From positions 1 through 9,144 of the forward strand of contig JAZRKJ010000021.1 in NCBI GenBank assembly GCA_045646245.1: a stretch of DNA of 9,144 bases, written 5' to 3'. Within the stretch, counting starts at the first letter, position 1; each line of letters opens with the position of its first letter. The translations under genes were made by a program, and so were the position numbers. The notes below the pieces were generated by a model. That model saw nothing but the letters and a program-made list of their open reading frames with translations. It did no database searches and was not told the origin of the DNA. Shown in pieces: positions 1 to 5,391 of the stretch. The stretch comes from SIG607 sp045646245. Its GTDB lineage: Bacteria; Bacillota; Clostridia; Oscillospirales; Acutalibacteraceae.

Positions 1-1
1 A

Positions 2-178
2 TACAGCTTAAAGCTTGATTCAAACCCTGAGTTTACAGCGTCGGTTATAGTAGCATATGCTAGAGCGGCTGTAAAGCTAAACATTGAGGGACAAAAGGGT
101 GCTAAAACTGTATTTGATATTCCGCCCGCATATTTATCTTCAAAATCACCTGAAGAACTAAGAGCTACATTACTTTAA
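2..178 (+). CDS. ddh: meso-diaminopimelate D-dehydrogenase, C-terminal fragment (runs off the left edge)
   Basis: The last 58 codons of an open frame that enters from the left edge and ends at TAA 176-178. The translation contains NPEFTASVIVAYARAA, then GAKTVFDIPPAYLS, and ends SPEELRATLL, the characteristic C-terminus of NADPH-dependent meso-diaminopimelate dehydrogenase (Ddh) as I know it from Firmicutes and Bacteroidetes. Ddh converts L-tetrahydrodipicolinate to meso-diaminopimelate in one reductive amination step, bypassing the acyl or aminotransferase branches. The gene points toward dapB/dapA, which make its substrate, so the neighbourhood supports the call. No terminator follows the stop directly; the first hairpin (197-217) lacks a T-run and belongs to the IS element. 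The catalytic and NADPH-binding parts lie outside the window. Confidence 0.9.
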   Translation, partial: YSLKLDSNPEFTASVIVAYARAAVKLNIEGQKGAKTVFDIPPAYLSSKSPEELRATLL

Positions 179-196
179 TATTTAAGCATAATCATG

Positions 197-217
197 ACTA
201 CCGGCTAAGCCGGTAGT
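197..217. repeat. IS200-like right-end subterminal hairpin
   Basis: A perfect 9-bp stem, ACTACCGGC with GCCGGTAGT, around a TAA loop. It lies 19 bases after the ddh stop and is not followed by a T-run, so it is not a good terminator. In IS200/IS605 elements such hairpins are the single-stranded DNA structures bound by TnpA at each end. The left-end hairpin (894-916) has the same 3-base loop composition (TTA on this strand). Confidence 0.7.
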
Positions 218-224
218 TTGCTCT

Positions 225-318
225 GCGGCTGTAAGCCGCTGTTACTGGCTGGACTGAAAGTCCACCGAATAATCTGCCAACCGCAAGCGTACTCTTAGCT
301 ACCGCTAAAGCGGTTGGC
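225..318. other. Hairpin array downstream of tnpA
   Basis: Three further stem-loops lie between the right-end hairpin and the tnpA stop codon. GCGGCT/AGCCGC has a GTA loop (225-239). TGGACT/AGTCCA has a GAA loop (250-264). The 9-bp pair GCCAACCGC/GCGGTTGGC (276-284 with 310-318) encloses an alternative CCGC/GCGG hairpin (302-313). The 9-bp stem runs right up to the stop codon of tnpA. They would form part of the tnpA 3' untranslated RNA or of the folded right end of the excised single strand. The function is unknown; a relic of a lost tnpB-type guide RNA region is possible but unsupported. Confidence 0.6.
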
Positions 319-797
319 TATTTTTTGCTTGCATTAACTGGCTCACCTGTAAACGGGTCAACCAACTCCTTTATACTCATTTGTTCGTATGCTAAATCTT
401 CCTGTAATTGATTCCGTATATATTCTTCTATTGCCTTTTTGTTCTTCCCCACAGTATCTGCATAATATCCTCTACACAAAAACTCTCGGTTACCGTATCG
501 GTATTTTAGATTTGCATGTTTATCAAAAATCATCAAACTGCTCTTTCCTTTTAAATATCCCATAAAGCTTGATACACTTATCTTCGGCGGTATTGAAACC
601 AGTAAATGTATGTGGTCAGGACAGGCTTCTGCTTCTATAATTTCTACACCTTTCCATTCGCATAGTTTTCTTATTATTTGACCTATGTCGGCTTTTATCT
701 TTCCATAAATTATTTGCCTCCTATACTTTGGTGCAAAAACTATGTGATATTTGCAATTCCATGCTGTATGTGCTATACTACTTTTGTCGATTTTCAT
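318..797 (-). CDS. tnpA: IS200-family HUH (Y1) transposase TnpA
   Basis: A 159-residue protein of the Y1 transposase family (Pfam Y1_Tnp), the usual length for this family. It starts ATG at 797-795 behind a strong AGGAGG (803-808) with 5-base spacing and stops TAG at 318-320. The HUH metal-binding motif is H62-I-H64 within PDHIHLLVSIPP. The catalytic tyrosine is Y126 in EYIRNQ, with Q130 completing the YxxxQ helix. RGYYADTVGKN (109-119) and the C-terminal DPFTGE are also family-typical. TnpA cuts and rejoins single-stranded DNA at the hairpin ends, giving replication-coupled 'peel and paste' movement. No key residue is missing and the frame is intact. Expression is probably held low by the antisense RNA and leader hairpin described separately. 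Confidence 0.95.
   Translation of the reverse strand: MKIDKSSIAHTAWNCKYHIVFAPKYRRQIIYGKIKADIGQIIRKLCEWKGVEIIEAEACPDHIHLLVSIPPKISVSSFMGYLKGKSSLMIFDKHANLKYRYGNREFLCRGYYADTVGKNKKAIEEYIRNQLQEDLAYEQMSIKELVDPFTGEPVNASKK
751..779 (+). promoter_or_regulatory. Antisense promoter inside the 5' end of tnpA
   Basis: TTGCAA (751-756), a 17-base spacer, and TATACT (774-779) with an extended -10 TG at 771-772. This is a near-consensus housekeeping sigma promoter on the strand opposite tnpA. A start about 7 bases after the -10 is expected near 786, which would transcribe across the complement of the tnpA start codon and ribosome binding site. Confidence 0.6.
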
Positions 798-803
798 ATT
801 GAC

Positions 804-858
804 CTCCTATGTCTTTAATGCTTGTGGTTGGCAGACCTCTTGCATTATACCATAGGAG
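804..858 (-). promoter_or_regulatory. Inverted repeat masking the tnpA ribosome binding site in read-through RNA
   Basis: The arms 804-811 and 851-858 are perfectly complementary over 8 bp. The downstream arm on the minus strand holds most of the AGGAGG of tnpA. The upstream arm overlaps the tnpA extended -10, so it is missing from RNA started at the element's own promoter (start near 837) but present in RNA entering from the dapB side. The repeat would therefore silence translation from outside transcripts, the strategy known for IS10, IS50 and IS200. Confidence 0.55.
844..852 (-). promoter_or_regulatory. tnpA promoter, extended -10 type
   Basis: On the minus strand TGG precedes a perfect TATAAT (849-844), forming TGnTATAAT. 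No good -35 is visible at 16-18 bases upstream, so it depends on the extended -10. The expected start near 837 gives a leader of about 40 bases before the tnpA ATG. Confidence 0.55.
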
Positions 859-893
859 CTTATTTTTTTACTCATCGGCAAAAGCCTCTTTGG

Positions 894-916
894 AACCACA
901 CGCTTAGCGTGAGGTT
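894..916. repeat. IS200-like left-end subterminal hairpin
   Basis: A 10-bp imperfect stem (894-903 with 907-916, one A-A mismatch at 898/912) around a TTA loop. It is the counterpart of the 197-217 hairpin and lies 5' of the tnpA promoter, where the left-end TnpA binding hairpin is expected. Confidence 0.6.
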
Positions 917-934
917 TTCGTTATACAAAAAATG

Positions 935-961
935 AAAAAACAGCCTTAAAAAGGCTGTTTT
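935..961. terminator. Bidirectional intrinsic terminator after dapB
   Basis: An 11-bp perfect stem, AAAACAGCCTT (937-947) with AAGGCTGTTTT (951-961), around an AAA loop, beginning 3 bases after the dapB stop. Both flanks give a T-run on the outgoing strand, so it can act in both directions. It probably once served both convergent genes, dapB and ddh, before the IS200-like element separated it from ddh (inference). Confidence 0.85.
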
Positions 962-964
962 AGT

Positions 965-1717
965 TTAACGGATCATTTGGTTCATATCGTAAATTCCTGC
1001 TTTTTTACCAGCAAGGAACATTGCCGCTCTTACTGCGCCGTTGGCGAATACCGAACGGGAAGCAGCCGAGTGACTAAGAGTGATTACCTCATCTTTTCCT
1101 GCAAAAATAACTTCATGTTCTCCAACAATGGTGCCGCCTCTGATAGAATGAATACCAATTTCATTTTTTGAACGTTTTTGACGCTTCGAATGGCGGTCAT
1201 ATTCATACTGAAGGGAATCGTTAAACACTTCATTAATTGAATTCGCAAGCATAAGTGCGGTGCCTGATGGTGCATCTAATTTCTGATTATGGTGTTTTTC
1301 TATAATTTCGATATCAAAACTACTGCCGAGTACCTCCGCCGCCTTTTTTGATAGAGCGGTAAGAAGGTTTATGCCAAGCGACATATTAAAGGTGAAGAAT
1401 AACGGAATATCTTTTCCGGCGTTCTTAATGTCCTTTATTTGCTCGTCACTATAACCTGTTGTTGCAAGTACTATAGGAGTAGATGTGCTCTTTGCGAAAT
1501 CCAATAATCCTTTTAAAGCAGAGGGGTTACTGAAATCAATAATAACATCTGCTTTTTCCTTAACGTCGTTAATAGATTTATATACCGGAAAATCAGCATT
1601 TCCGGTACCGAATGCGTCAACACCGGCGCAAATTTCACACTCGTCGCTGTCGGCTACAATTTCAGTAATTACTTTTCCCATTCTGCCGAAACATCCGTTT
1701 AGAATAATTTTTATCAT
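965..1717 (-). CDS. dapB: 4-hydroxy-tetrahydrodipicolinate reductase
   Basis: A 250-residue protein, normal for DapB. It reduces 4-hydroxy-tetrahydrodipicolinate, the DapA product, to tetrahydrodipicolinate with NAD(P)H in the cytosol. Seen in the sequence: the N-terminal Rossmann motif GCFGRMG (8-14), DFSNPSAL (61-68), ATTGYS (85-90), FNMSLGINLL (110-119), and the signature HHNQKLDAPSGTA (142-154), with H142 and K146 matching the catalytic H159/K163 of E. coli DapB, then RGGTIVGEHEV (193-203). I start at ATG 1717-1715, with AGGA 9 bases upstream. A TTG six codons earlier (1735) adds residues the family lacks and overlaps that ribosome binding site. It lies 22 bases after dapA, with which it is almost certainly co-transcribed. 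Confidence 0.97.
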   Translation of the reverse strand: MIKIILNGCFGRMGKVITEIVADSDECEICAGVDAFGTGNADFPVYKSINDVKEKADVIIDFSNPSALKGLLDFAKSTSTPIVLATTGYSDEQIKDIKNAGKDIPLFFTFNMSLGINLLTALSKKAAEVLGSSFDIEIIEKHHNQKLDAPSGTALMLANSINEVFNDSLQYEYDRHSKRQKRSKNEIGIHSIRGGTIVGEHEVIFAGKDEVITLSHSAASRSVFANGAVRAAMFLAGKKAGIYDMNQMIR

Positions 1718-1739
1718 TTTTTTACATCCTAACAATTAT

Positions 1740-2627
1740 TTATAATAAAATACAATTTTTTAGTTGGCTAATAAGCTCGTTCCTTGGAGCACTATCCATT
1801 TCAACTAAAGGAAGTCTGCAAGGACCAACCTCCATACCCATAAGATTCATCGCTTCTTTTACGGGAATCGGGTTAACGTCGGAAAACAAGGCTTTAATCA
1901 GTTTTGTGTAAAAGAGCTGTTGCTTAGAAGCTAAAGCTGTATTACCATTTAAATAATTCATACACATTTCGTGGGTTTCTTTCGGAGCTATATTTGAAAG
2001 AACGGAAATAACACCGATTCCGCCGAGAGACATAATAGGAATTACTTGGTCGTCGTTTCCTGAATATATTTCAAGATTATCACCGCACATAGCCTTTGTA
2101 AGGGCAACGGAGGAGATATCACCGTTCGCTTCTTTGGTAGCAACAATATTAGGGTGCTGACAAAGCTTTGCATAGGTTTCGGGTGTAATATTTACGCCGG
2201 TTCTTGAAGGAACGTTATAGAGTATAATAGGACTATCGATTCTGTCGGCTACGTAGAAGTAATGTGAAATAAGTCCTTTTTGTGAAGTTTTATTATAATA
2301 AGGAGTAACCATAAGCATTGCGTCAGCGCCGCAACTTATGGCGTCTTTGCACAGTTCTACAGTATAGGTTGTGTCATTGGAACCGGTACCTGCAATAATC
2401 GGAACTCTGCCTGCCGCACTGTTAACCGCAGCTTCAATAACCTTTACATGCTCTTTATAATTCAGAGTTGATTTTTCTCCGGTTGTGCCGCAAATAACAA
2501 GTGCGTCGATTCCGGCTTTAATCTGTTGGTCGGTGAGAGCAGCAACCTTTTCGAAATTTACACTTCCGTCACTGTTCATAGGAGTAACCAAAGCGGTGGC
2601 AGCACCTGTAAAAATTCTCTTTTTCAT
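1740..2627 (-). CDS. dapA: 4-hydroxy-tetrahydrodipicolinate synthase
   Basis: A 295-residue class I aldolase-fold (TIM barrel) enzyme that condenses pyruvate with aspartate semialdehyde, the first committed step to diaminopimelate and lysine. The family residues are in place: GTTGE with T48-T49, TPYYN (Y111), YNVPSRTG with Y137 and R142, and the Schiff-base K165 in ATKEA; all are offset by 4 from E. coli T44/T45, Y107, Y133, R138 and K161. The start is ATG 2627-2625 (MKKRIFTGAATALVTP), with AAAGGTG about 11 bases upstream; a longer open frame to 2669 adds 14 non-family residues. It is the promoter-proximal gene of dapA-dapB. The leader of about 90 bases is too short for a lysine riboswitch. 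Confidence 0.97.
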   Translation of the reverse strand: MKKRIFTGAATALVTPMNSDGSVNFEKVAALTDQQIKAGIDALVICGTTGEKSTLNYKEHVKVIEAAVNSAAGRVPIIAGTGSNDTTYTVELCKDAISCGADAMLMVTPYYNKTSQKGLISHYFYVADRIDSPIILYNVPSRTGVNITPETYAKLCQHPNIVATKEANGDISSVALTKAMCGDNLEIYSGNDDQVIPIMSLGGIGVISVLSNIAPKETHEMCMNYLNGNTALASKQQLFYTKLIKALFSDVNPIPVKEAMNLMGMEVGPCRLPLVEMDSAPRNELISQLKNCILL

Positions 2628-2678
2628 GTTTTGAAAGCACCTTTCTGTGTTATTTTTTGCAAAAAACAAACTTTTCTG

Positions 2679-2707
2679 TTGCTATCGGAAACATTTTGCA
2701 ATATAAT
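2679..2707 (+). promoter_or_regulatory. Promoter for queA-tgt
   Basis: TTGCTA (2679-2684), a 17-base spacer and a perfect TATAAT (2702-2707), with a start expected near 2714 and a leader of about 80 bases to the queA ATG. It faces and overlaps the territory of the dapA promoter. Confidence 0.6.
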
Positions 2708-2722
2708 TACTATTATATGTAA

Positions 2723-2751
2723 ATAATAACATTCTGCATAATGTTTGTCAA
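2723..2751 (-). promoter_or_regulatory. Promoter for dapA-dapB
   Basis: On the minus strand, a perfect TTGACA (2751-2746), a 17-base spacer and TATTAT (2728-2723), with a start expected near 2716. This is the best -35 in the window. A second TATAAT on this strand (2717-2712) has no matching -35. Confidence 0.65.
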
Positions 2752-2766
2752 ATATATTTTATGCAG
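2734..2766. repeat. Inverted repeat around the dapA -35, in the queA leader
   Basis: CTGCATAA (2734-2741) and TTATGCAG (2759-2766) form a perfect 8-bp inverted repeat with a 17-base spacer. The dapA -35 box (2746-2751) lies in the spacer. It could be an operator for a dimeric regulator of dapA, or a stem-loop in the queA leader RNA. The sequence alone does not decide between them. Confidence 0.4.
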
Positions 2767-2795
2767 TAATCTGCCATTTTAAGACAGGTGATTAT

Positions 2796-3818
2796 ATGAA
2801 AAAAAGTGATTTTTATTATTATCTTCCCGAAGAACTTATTGCTCAAACACCGGTTGAGCCACGTGATTCTTCAAGGCTTATGTTAATAGATAAGCAAAAG
2901 CGCACGTGTGACGAGGCTGTATTCAGGGATATAACCGATTATCTTCGTCCGGGGGATGTTCTTGTACTTAATGACACAAGGGTATTACCTGCGCGAATTT
3001 TCGGCACACGTGACGATACCGGCGCCGTTGTTGAATTTGTTTTACTTAAACAAATAGAAATGGGTAAATGGGAATGTATTGCGGGGCCGGGGAAAAAAGC
3101 AAAAACCGGTCATCATTTTACTTTCAGCGATAATTTGTCTGCAACAGTCACCGATGTTTTAGATGATGGTAACAGAATTTTGTCTTTTGAGTATAAAATT
3201 GATTTTTTCGCCGCTCTTGATGAAGTTGGTCAAATGCCATTGCCTCATTATATCAAAGAAGAACTTAAAGATAAAGAACGTTATCAGACCGTTTATTCCA
3301 AAGAACTTGGTTCTGCCGCCGCGCCTACTGCCGGCTTGCATTTTACCAAAGAGCTAATGAAAAAAATTACTGATAAAGGTGTAGAAATTGCTTACGTAAC
3401 GTTGCACGTAGGGCTTGGCACGTTTAGACCGGTAAAAGTTGACGATATCAAAGAACATCATATGCATTCAGAACATTACAGCATTTCCGCTGAAGCTGCT
3501 CAAAAAATAAATAAAGCAAAAGCCGAAGGCGGCAGGGTAATTTGTGTTGGTACAACAAGTTGCAGAACGCTCGAAAGCGCCGCCACAAAATACGGAGAAA
3601 TTAAAGAATGCAGCGACGACACCTCGATTTTTATTTATCCGGGGTACAAATTTAAATGTATGGATGCGCTTATTACAAATTTCCACTTACCCGAAAGTAC
3701 TCTGATAATGTTGGTGTCAGCGTTTGCAGGATATGAATTTACTATGGAATTTTACAAAAAAGCAGTCGATGACCGCTACCGCTTCTTTAGTTTCGGTGAT
3801 TCAATGCTTATTAGTTAG
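2796..3818 (+). CDS. queA: S-adenosylmethionine:tRNA ribosyltransferase-isomerase
   Basis: A 340-residue protein, the usual QueA length. It transfers and isomerises the ribosyl group of SAM onto preQ1-modified tRNA to give epoxyqueuosine, the step after Tgt in queuosine synthesis. Family blocks seen in order: YYYLPEELIAQTPVEPRDSSRL (with the RDSSRL core, 23-28), RPGDVLVLNDTRVLPARI (51-68), GQMPLPHYIKE (145-155), AAAPTAGLHFT (174-184), LHVGLGTFRPV (203-213) followed by HHMHSE (221-226), GTTSCRTLES (252-261) and ITNFHLPESTLIMLVSA (293-309). The start is ATG 2796 behind AGGTG; a TTG at 2745 in the same frame would add 17 non-family residues. Nine bases separate it from tgt, whose ribosome binding site overlaps the queA stop. 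Confidence 0.97.
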   Translation: MKKSDFYYYLPEELIAQTPVEPRDSSRLMLIDKQKRTCDEAVFRDITDYLRPGDVLVLNDTRVLPARIFGTRDDTGAVVEFVLLKQIEMGKWECIAGPGKKAKTGHHFTFSDNLSATVTDVLDDGNRILSFEYKIDFFAALDEVGQMPLPHYIKEELKDKERYQTVYSKELGSAAAPTAGLHFTKELMKKITDKGVEIAYVTLHVGLGTFRPVKVDDIKEHHMHSEHYSISAEAAQKINKAKAEGGRVICVGTTSCRTLESAATKYGEIKECSDDTSIFIYPGYKFKCMDALITNFHLPESTLIMLVSAFAGYEFTMEFYKKAVDDRYRFFSFGDSMLIS

Positions 3819-3827
3819 GAGATAAAT

Positions 3828-4958
3828 ATGTTTAAAGTTTTAAAAACTTCCGGTCGTTCAAGGCTTGGCGAATTTCATACCAATCGTGGTATTGTAAAGA
3901 CTCCCGCGTTTATGAATGTAGCCACAAGCGCCGCTATTAAAGGCGCTGTTTCTGCTGAGGACTTAGAGCAAGTAAGATGCCAGGTAATGCTCAGTAATAC
4001 TTATCATTTGCACATACGTCCAGGTGATAAAATTATAAAACAGTGCGGAGGACTACACAATATTTCCACTTGGAAGGGACCGATTCTTACCGATAGCGGC
4101 GGTTTTCAAGTTTTTTCCTTGGCGCCGCTTCGTAAAATCACCGAAGAAGGTGTAACCTTTAATTCGCATATCGATGGCAAAAGGATTTTTATGGGGCCCG
4201 AAGAAAGTATGCAAATTCAAAGCAATTTGGGCTCAACCATAGCAATGGCTTTTGATGAATGTGTAGAAAATCCTGCGCCGTACAGTTATTCGAAGGAATC
4301 TTGCGAACGCACGACCCGTTGGTTAAAGCGATGCAAAGCTGAAATGAATCGCCTGAATTCCTTGGAAGATACTATTAACAAGGAGCAAATGCTTTTTGGT
4401 ATAAACCAAGGTTGTACTTTTGCGGATTTGCGTGTTGAACATATGAAAACAATTGCCGATTTGGAGCTTGACGGTTATGCAATAGGCGGTCTTGCTGTCG
4501 GCGAGCCTGCTGAAGTAATGTATGACATTATTGAAAACGTTACCCCGCATATGCCGAACAATAAAATCAGATATTTAATGGGTGTCGGTACTCCCGTGAA
4601 TATTCTTAACGCTGTTGAGCGTGGTGTTGACCTTTTTGACTGTGTTATGCCAAGCCGAAATGCGCGTCACGGGCATCTTTTTACAAGCGAAGGAATTATT
4701 AATCTCAACAATAATAAGTACGAAACCGATATGCGTCCTATTGACGAAAAGTGTGACTGTCCCACTTGCAGACGTTACAGCCGTGCGTATATTCGTCACT
4801 TAATTAAAAGTAAAGAAATGCTTTGCAACCGACTTTGTGTTCTTCACAACCTTTATTTTTATAATAGACTTATGGAAGACATAAGAAAAGCGTTGGAAGA
4901 AGACAGATTTGCCGAGTTTAAAAAGGAAAAAGAAGCAATTTACGTTATAAGAATTTAA
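3828..4958 (+). CDS. tgt: tRNA-guanine transglycosylase (queuine/preQ1)
   Basis: A 376-residue bacterial Tgt of standard length. It exchanges guanine 34 in the anticodon of GUN-anticodon tRNAs for preQ1. Key residues are all visible: general base D89 in LTDSGGFQVFSL, GGLAVGEP (220-227), nucleophile D271 in DLFDCVMPSRNARHG, and the zinc site C309-D-C311-P-T-C314 with H340 (CVLHNLYF). The start ATG follows AGGAG with 6-base spacing, and that ribosome binding site overlaps the TAG of queA, so the two are translationally close and act in consecutive steps. No preQ1 riboswitch is seen upstream of the pair. Confidence 0.98.
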   Translation: MFKVLKTSGRSRLGEFHTNRGIVKTPAFMNVATSAAIKGAVSAEDLEQVRCQVMLSNTYHLHIRPGDKIIKQCGGLHNISTWKGPILTDSGGFQVFSLAPLRKITEEGVTFNSHIDGKRIFMGPEESMQIQSNLGSTIAMAFDECVENPAPYSYSKESCERTTRWLKRCKAEMNRLNSLEDTINKEQMLFGINQGCTFADLRVEHMKTIADLELDGYAIGGLAVGEPAEVMYDIIENVTPHMPNNKIRYLMGVGTPVNILNAVERGVDLFDCVMPSRNARHGHLFTSEGIINLNNNKYETDMRPIDEKCDCPTCRRYSRAYIRHLIKSKEMLCNRLCVLHNLYFYNRLMEDIRKALEEDRFAEFKKEKEAIYVIRI

Positions 4959-4965
4959 TTTGTGC

Positions 4966-4994
4966 TTGATTTGTTCACATTTATGATATATAAT
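4966..4994 (+). promoter_or_regulatory. Promoter for yajC
   Basis: TTGATT (4966-4971), a 17-base spacer and a perfect TATAAT (4989-4994), in the 67-base gap after tgt. The expected start near 5001 gives a leader of about 25 bases. yajC can thus be expressed independently of queA-tgt; I see no terminator between tgt and yajC, so read-through is also possible. Confidence 0.6.
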
Positions 4995-5025
4995 AGTATA
5001 AAATTATTTTTTGGAGGAGTTTATA

Positions 5026-5343
5026 ATGAGTTGGACTTATATACTTTACTTCGTTGTTATAATCGCTGTAATGTATTTTGTAATGATTCGTCCGCAGAAG
5101 AAAAAGCAAAAAGAAGAACAAAAGATGCGTGAGTCTCTTCAAGTAGGGGACGAGCTTCTTACTATCGGCGGTATTTACGGTCGCATCGTTTCTATAAAAG
5201 ATGATAGTCTTGTTATTGAATCAAGCGCTGACCATTCTAAAATCAAAATCGCCAAGTGGGCTATTAGTCAGAATCTTACCGTTCACGAAGATGTAATGGA
5301 AGTTAAGACTAAGGCAAAAAAGAAGAAAAAAGACGAAGAATAA
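5026..5343 (+). CDS. yajC: Preprotein translocase subunit YajC
   Basis: A 105-residue single-span membrane protein. Residues 3-21 form the membrane helix, followed at once by IRPQKKKQKE (21-30), the RPQ plus basic stretch typical of YajC. A small beta-rich cytosolic domain follows, with GDELLTIGGIYGRIVSI (41-57) matching the family core, and a lysine-rich tail. YajC associates with SecDF and SecYEG in protein export. The start is ATG 5026 behind GGAGGAG; a TTG at 5011 overlaps that site and is not used. In many Firmicutes yajC sits after queA-tgt and before secDF; here the next gene is a TIGR04086 membrane protein, and no secDF is in the window. Confidence 0.95.
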   Translation: MSWTYILYFVVIIAVMYFVMIRPQKKKQKEEQKMRESLQVGDELLTIGGIYGRIVSIKDDSLVIESSADHSKIKIAKWAISQNLTVHEDVMEVKTKAKKKKKDEE

Positions 5344-5358
5344 GTTCTAAATAATTTT

Positions 5359-5391
5359 CCCTCGGAATAGTTTATTCCGGGGGGATTTTTT
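5359..5391 (+). terminator. Terminator after yajC, containing the next gene's ribosome binding site
   Basis: An 11-bp stem (5359-5369 with 5373-5383, one G-T pair at 5362/5380) around a GTT loop, followed by T6 (5386-5391). The 3' arm is the G-run 5379-5384 that also serves as the ribosome binding site of the gene starting at 5392, 7 bases away. The hairpin should both end transcription and, when read through, mask translation of the next gene. Confidence 0.8.

Larger units (their letters stand above)
273..835. repeat. Long-range inverted repeat flanking tnpA (273-288 and 820-835)
   Basis: TCTGCCAACCGCAAGC at 273-288 is the reverse complement of 820-835 (GCTTGTGGTTGGCAGA) with one mismatch in 16. 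The first arm is downstream of the tnpA stop; the second is in the tnpA leader, between the promoter and the ribosome binding site. In a tnpA mRNA or excised single strand the two arms could pair. The 273-288 arm can instead pair locally with 310-318, so the structures are mutually exclusive. A role in end pairing or mRNA control is inference. Confidence 0.6.
786..869 (+). ncRNA. Predicted antisense RNA to the tnpA translation start (art200-like)
   Basis: Starting from the 751-779 promoter, an RNA of about 85 bases would cover the complement of the tnpA start codon (795-797), the ribosome binding site (803-808) and the leader. It would end at a stem CTCCTATG/CATAGGAG (804-811 with 851-858), containing nested TAATGC/GCATTA (816-821 with 842-847), followed by T7 at 863-869, which reads as an intrinsic terminator with an unusually large, structured apex. 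Salmonella IS200 is known to encode art200, an antisense RNA of similar size that blocks tnpA translation. The start and end points here are predictions. Confidence 0.5.
197..916 (-). mobile_element. IS200-like element (IS200/IS605 superfamily, tnpA only)
   Basis: A single HUH transposase gene on the minus strand is flanked by subterminal hairpins rather than terminal inverted repeats, as in IS200/IS605 elements. The right-end hairpin is 197-217 and the left-end hairpin 894-916. I give these as minimum limits; the true cleavage sites should lie a few to about 20 bases outside them (roughly 180-196 and 917-935) and cannot be fixed without an empty-site sequence. There is no tnpB. The element lies just after the ddh stop codon and just before the terminator of dapB. 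The open frame and all control signals look intact, so it may be active. Confidence 0.85.

Noticed and set aside
197..318. TnpB/omega-RNA or IStron-type module
   Set aside because: No tnpB open frame or intron-like core is present; the element has tnpA only. A relic is mentioned as a possibility but not called.
1718..1735. TTG start giving a 256-residue DapB
   Set aside because: It adds MLGCKK, which is not family-like, and overlaps the AGGA that serves the ATG at 1717.
1485..1745. 86-codon plus-strand frame opposite dapB
   Set aside because: It is antisense to a certain gene, and its composition reflects the complement of dapB codons.
2653..2666. 14-base palindrome TTTTTTGCAAAAAA as an operator
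   Set aside because: It is a T6/A6 run around GC in very AT-rich DNA, lies inside the dapA leader and not over a promoter box, and is expected by chance at this composition.
2628..2716. Lysine riboswitch upstream of dapA
   Set aside because: The predicted leader is only about 90 bases, about half the usual L-box size, and I see no multi-helix core or terminator/antiterminator pair.
2714..2795. preQ1 riboswitch upstream of queA-tgt
   Set aside because: No short pyrimidine-rich pseudoknot with an A-rich tail next to the ribosome binding site is visible; only an 8-bp inverted repeat is present.
2745..2795. N-terminal extension of QueA from a TTG
   Set aside because: The ATG at 2796 has its own AGGTG and gives the standard QueA N-terminus; the extension lies in the intergenic regulatory region.
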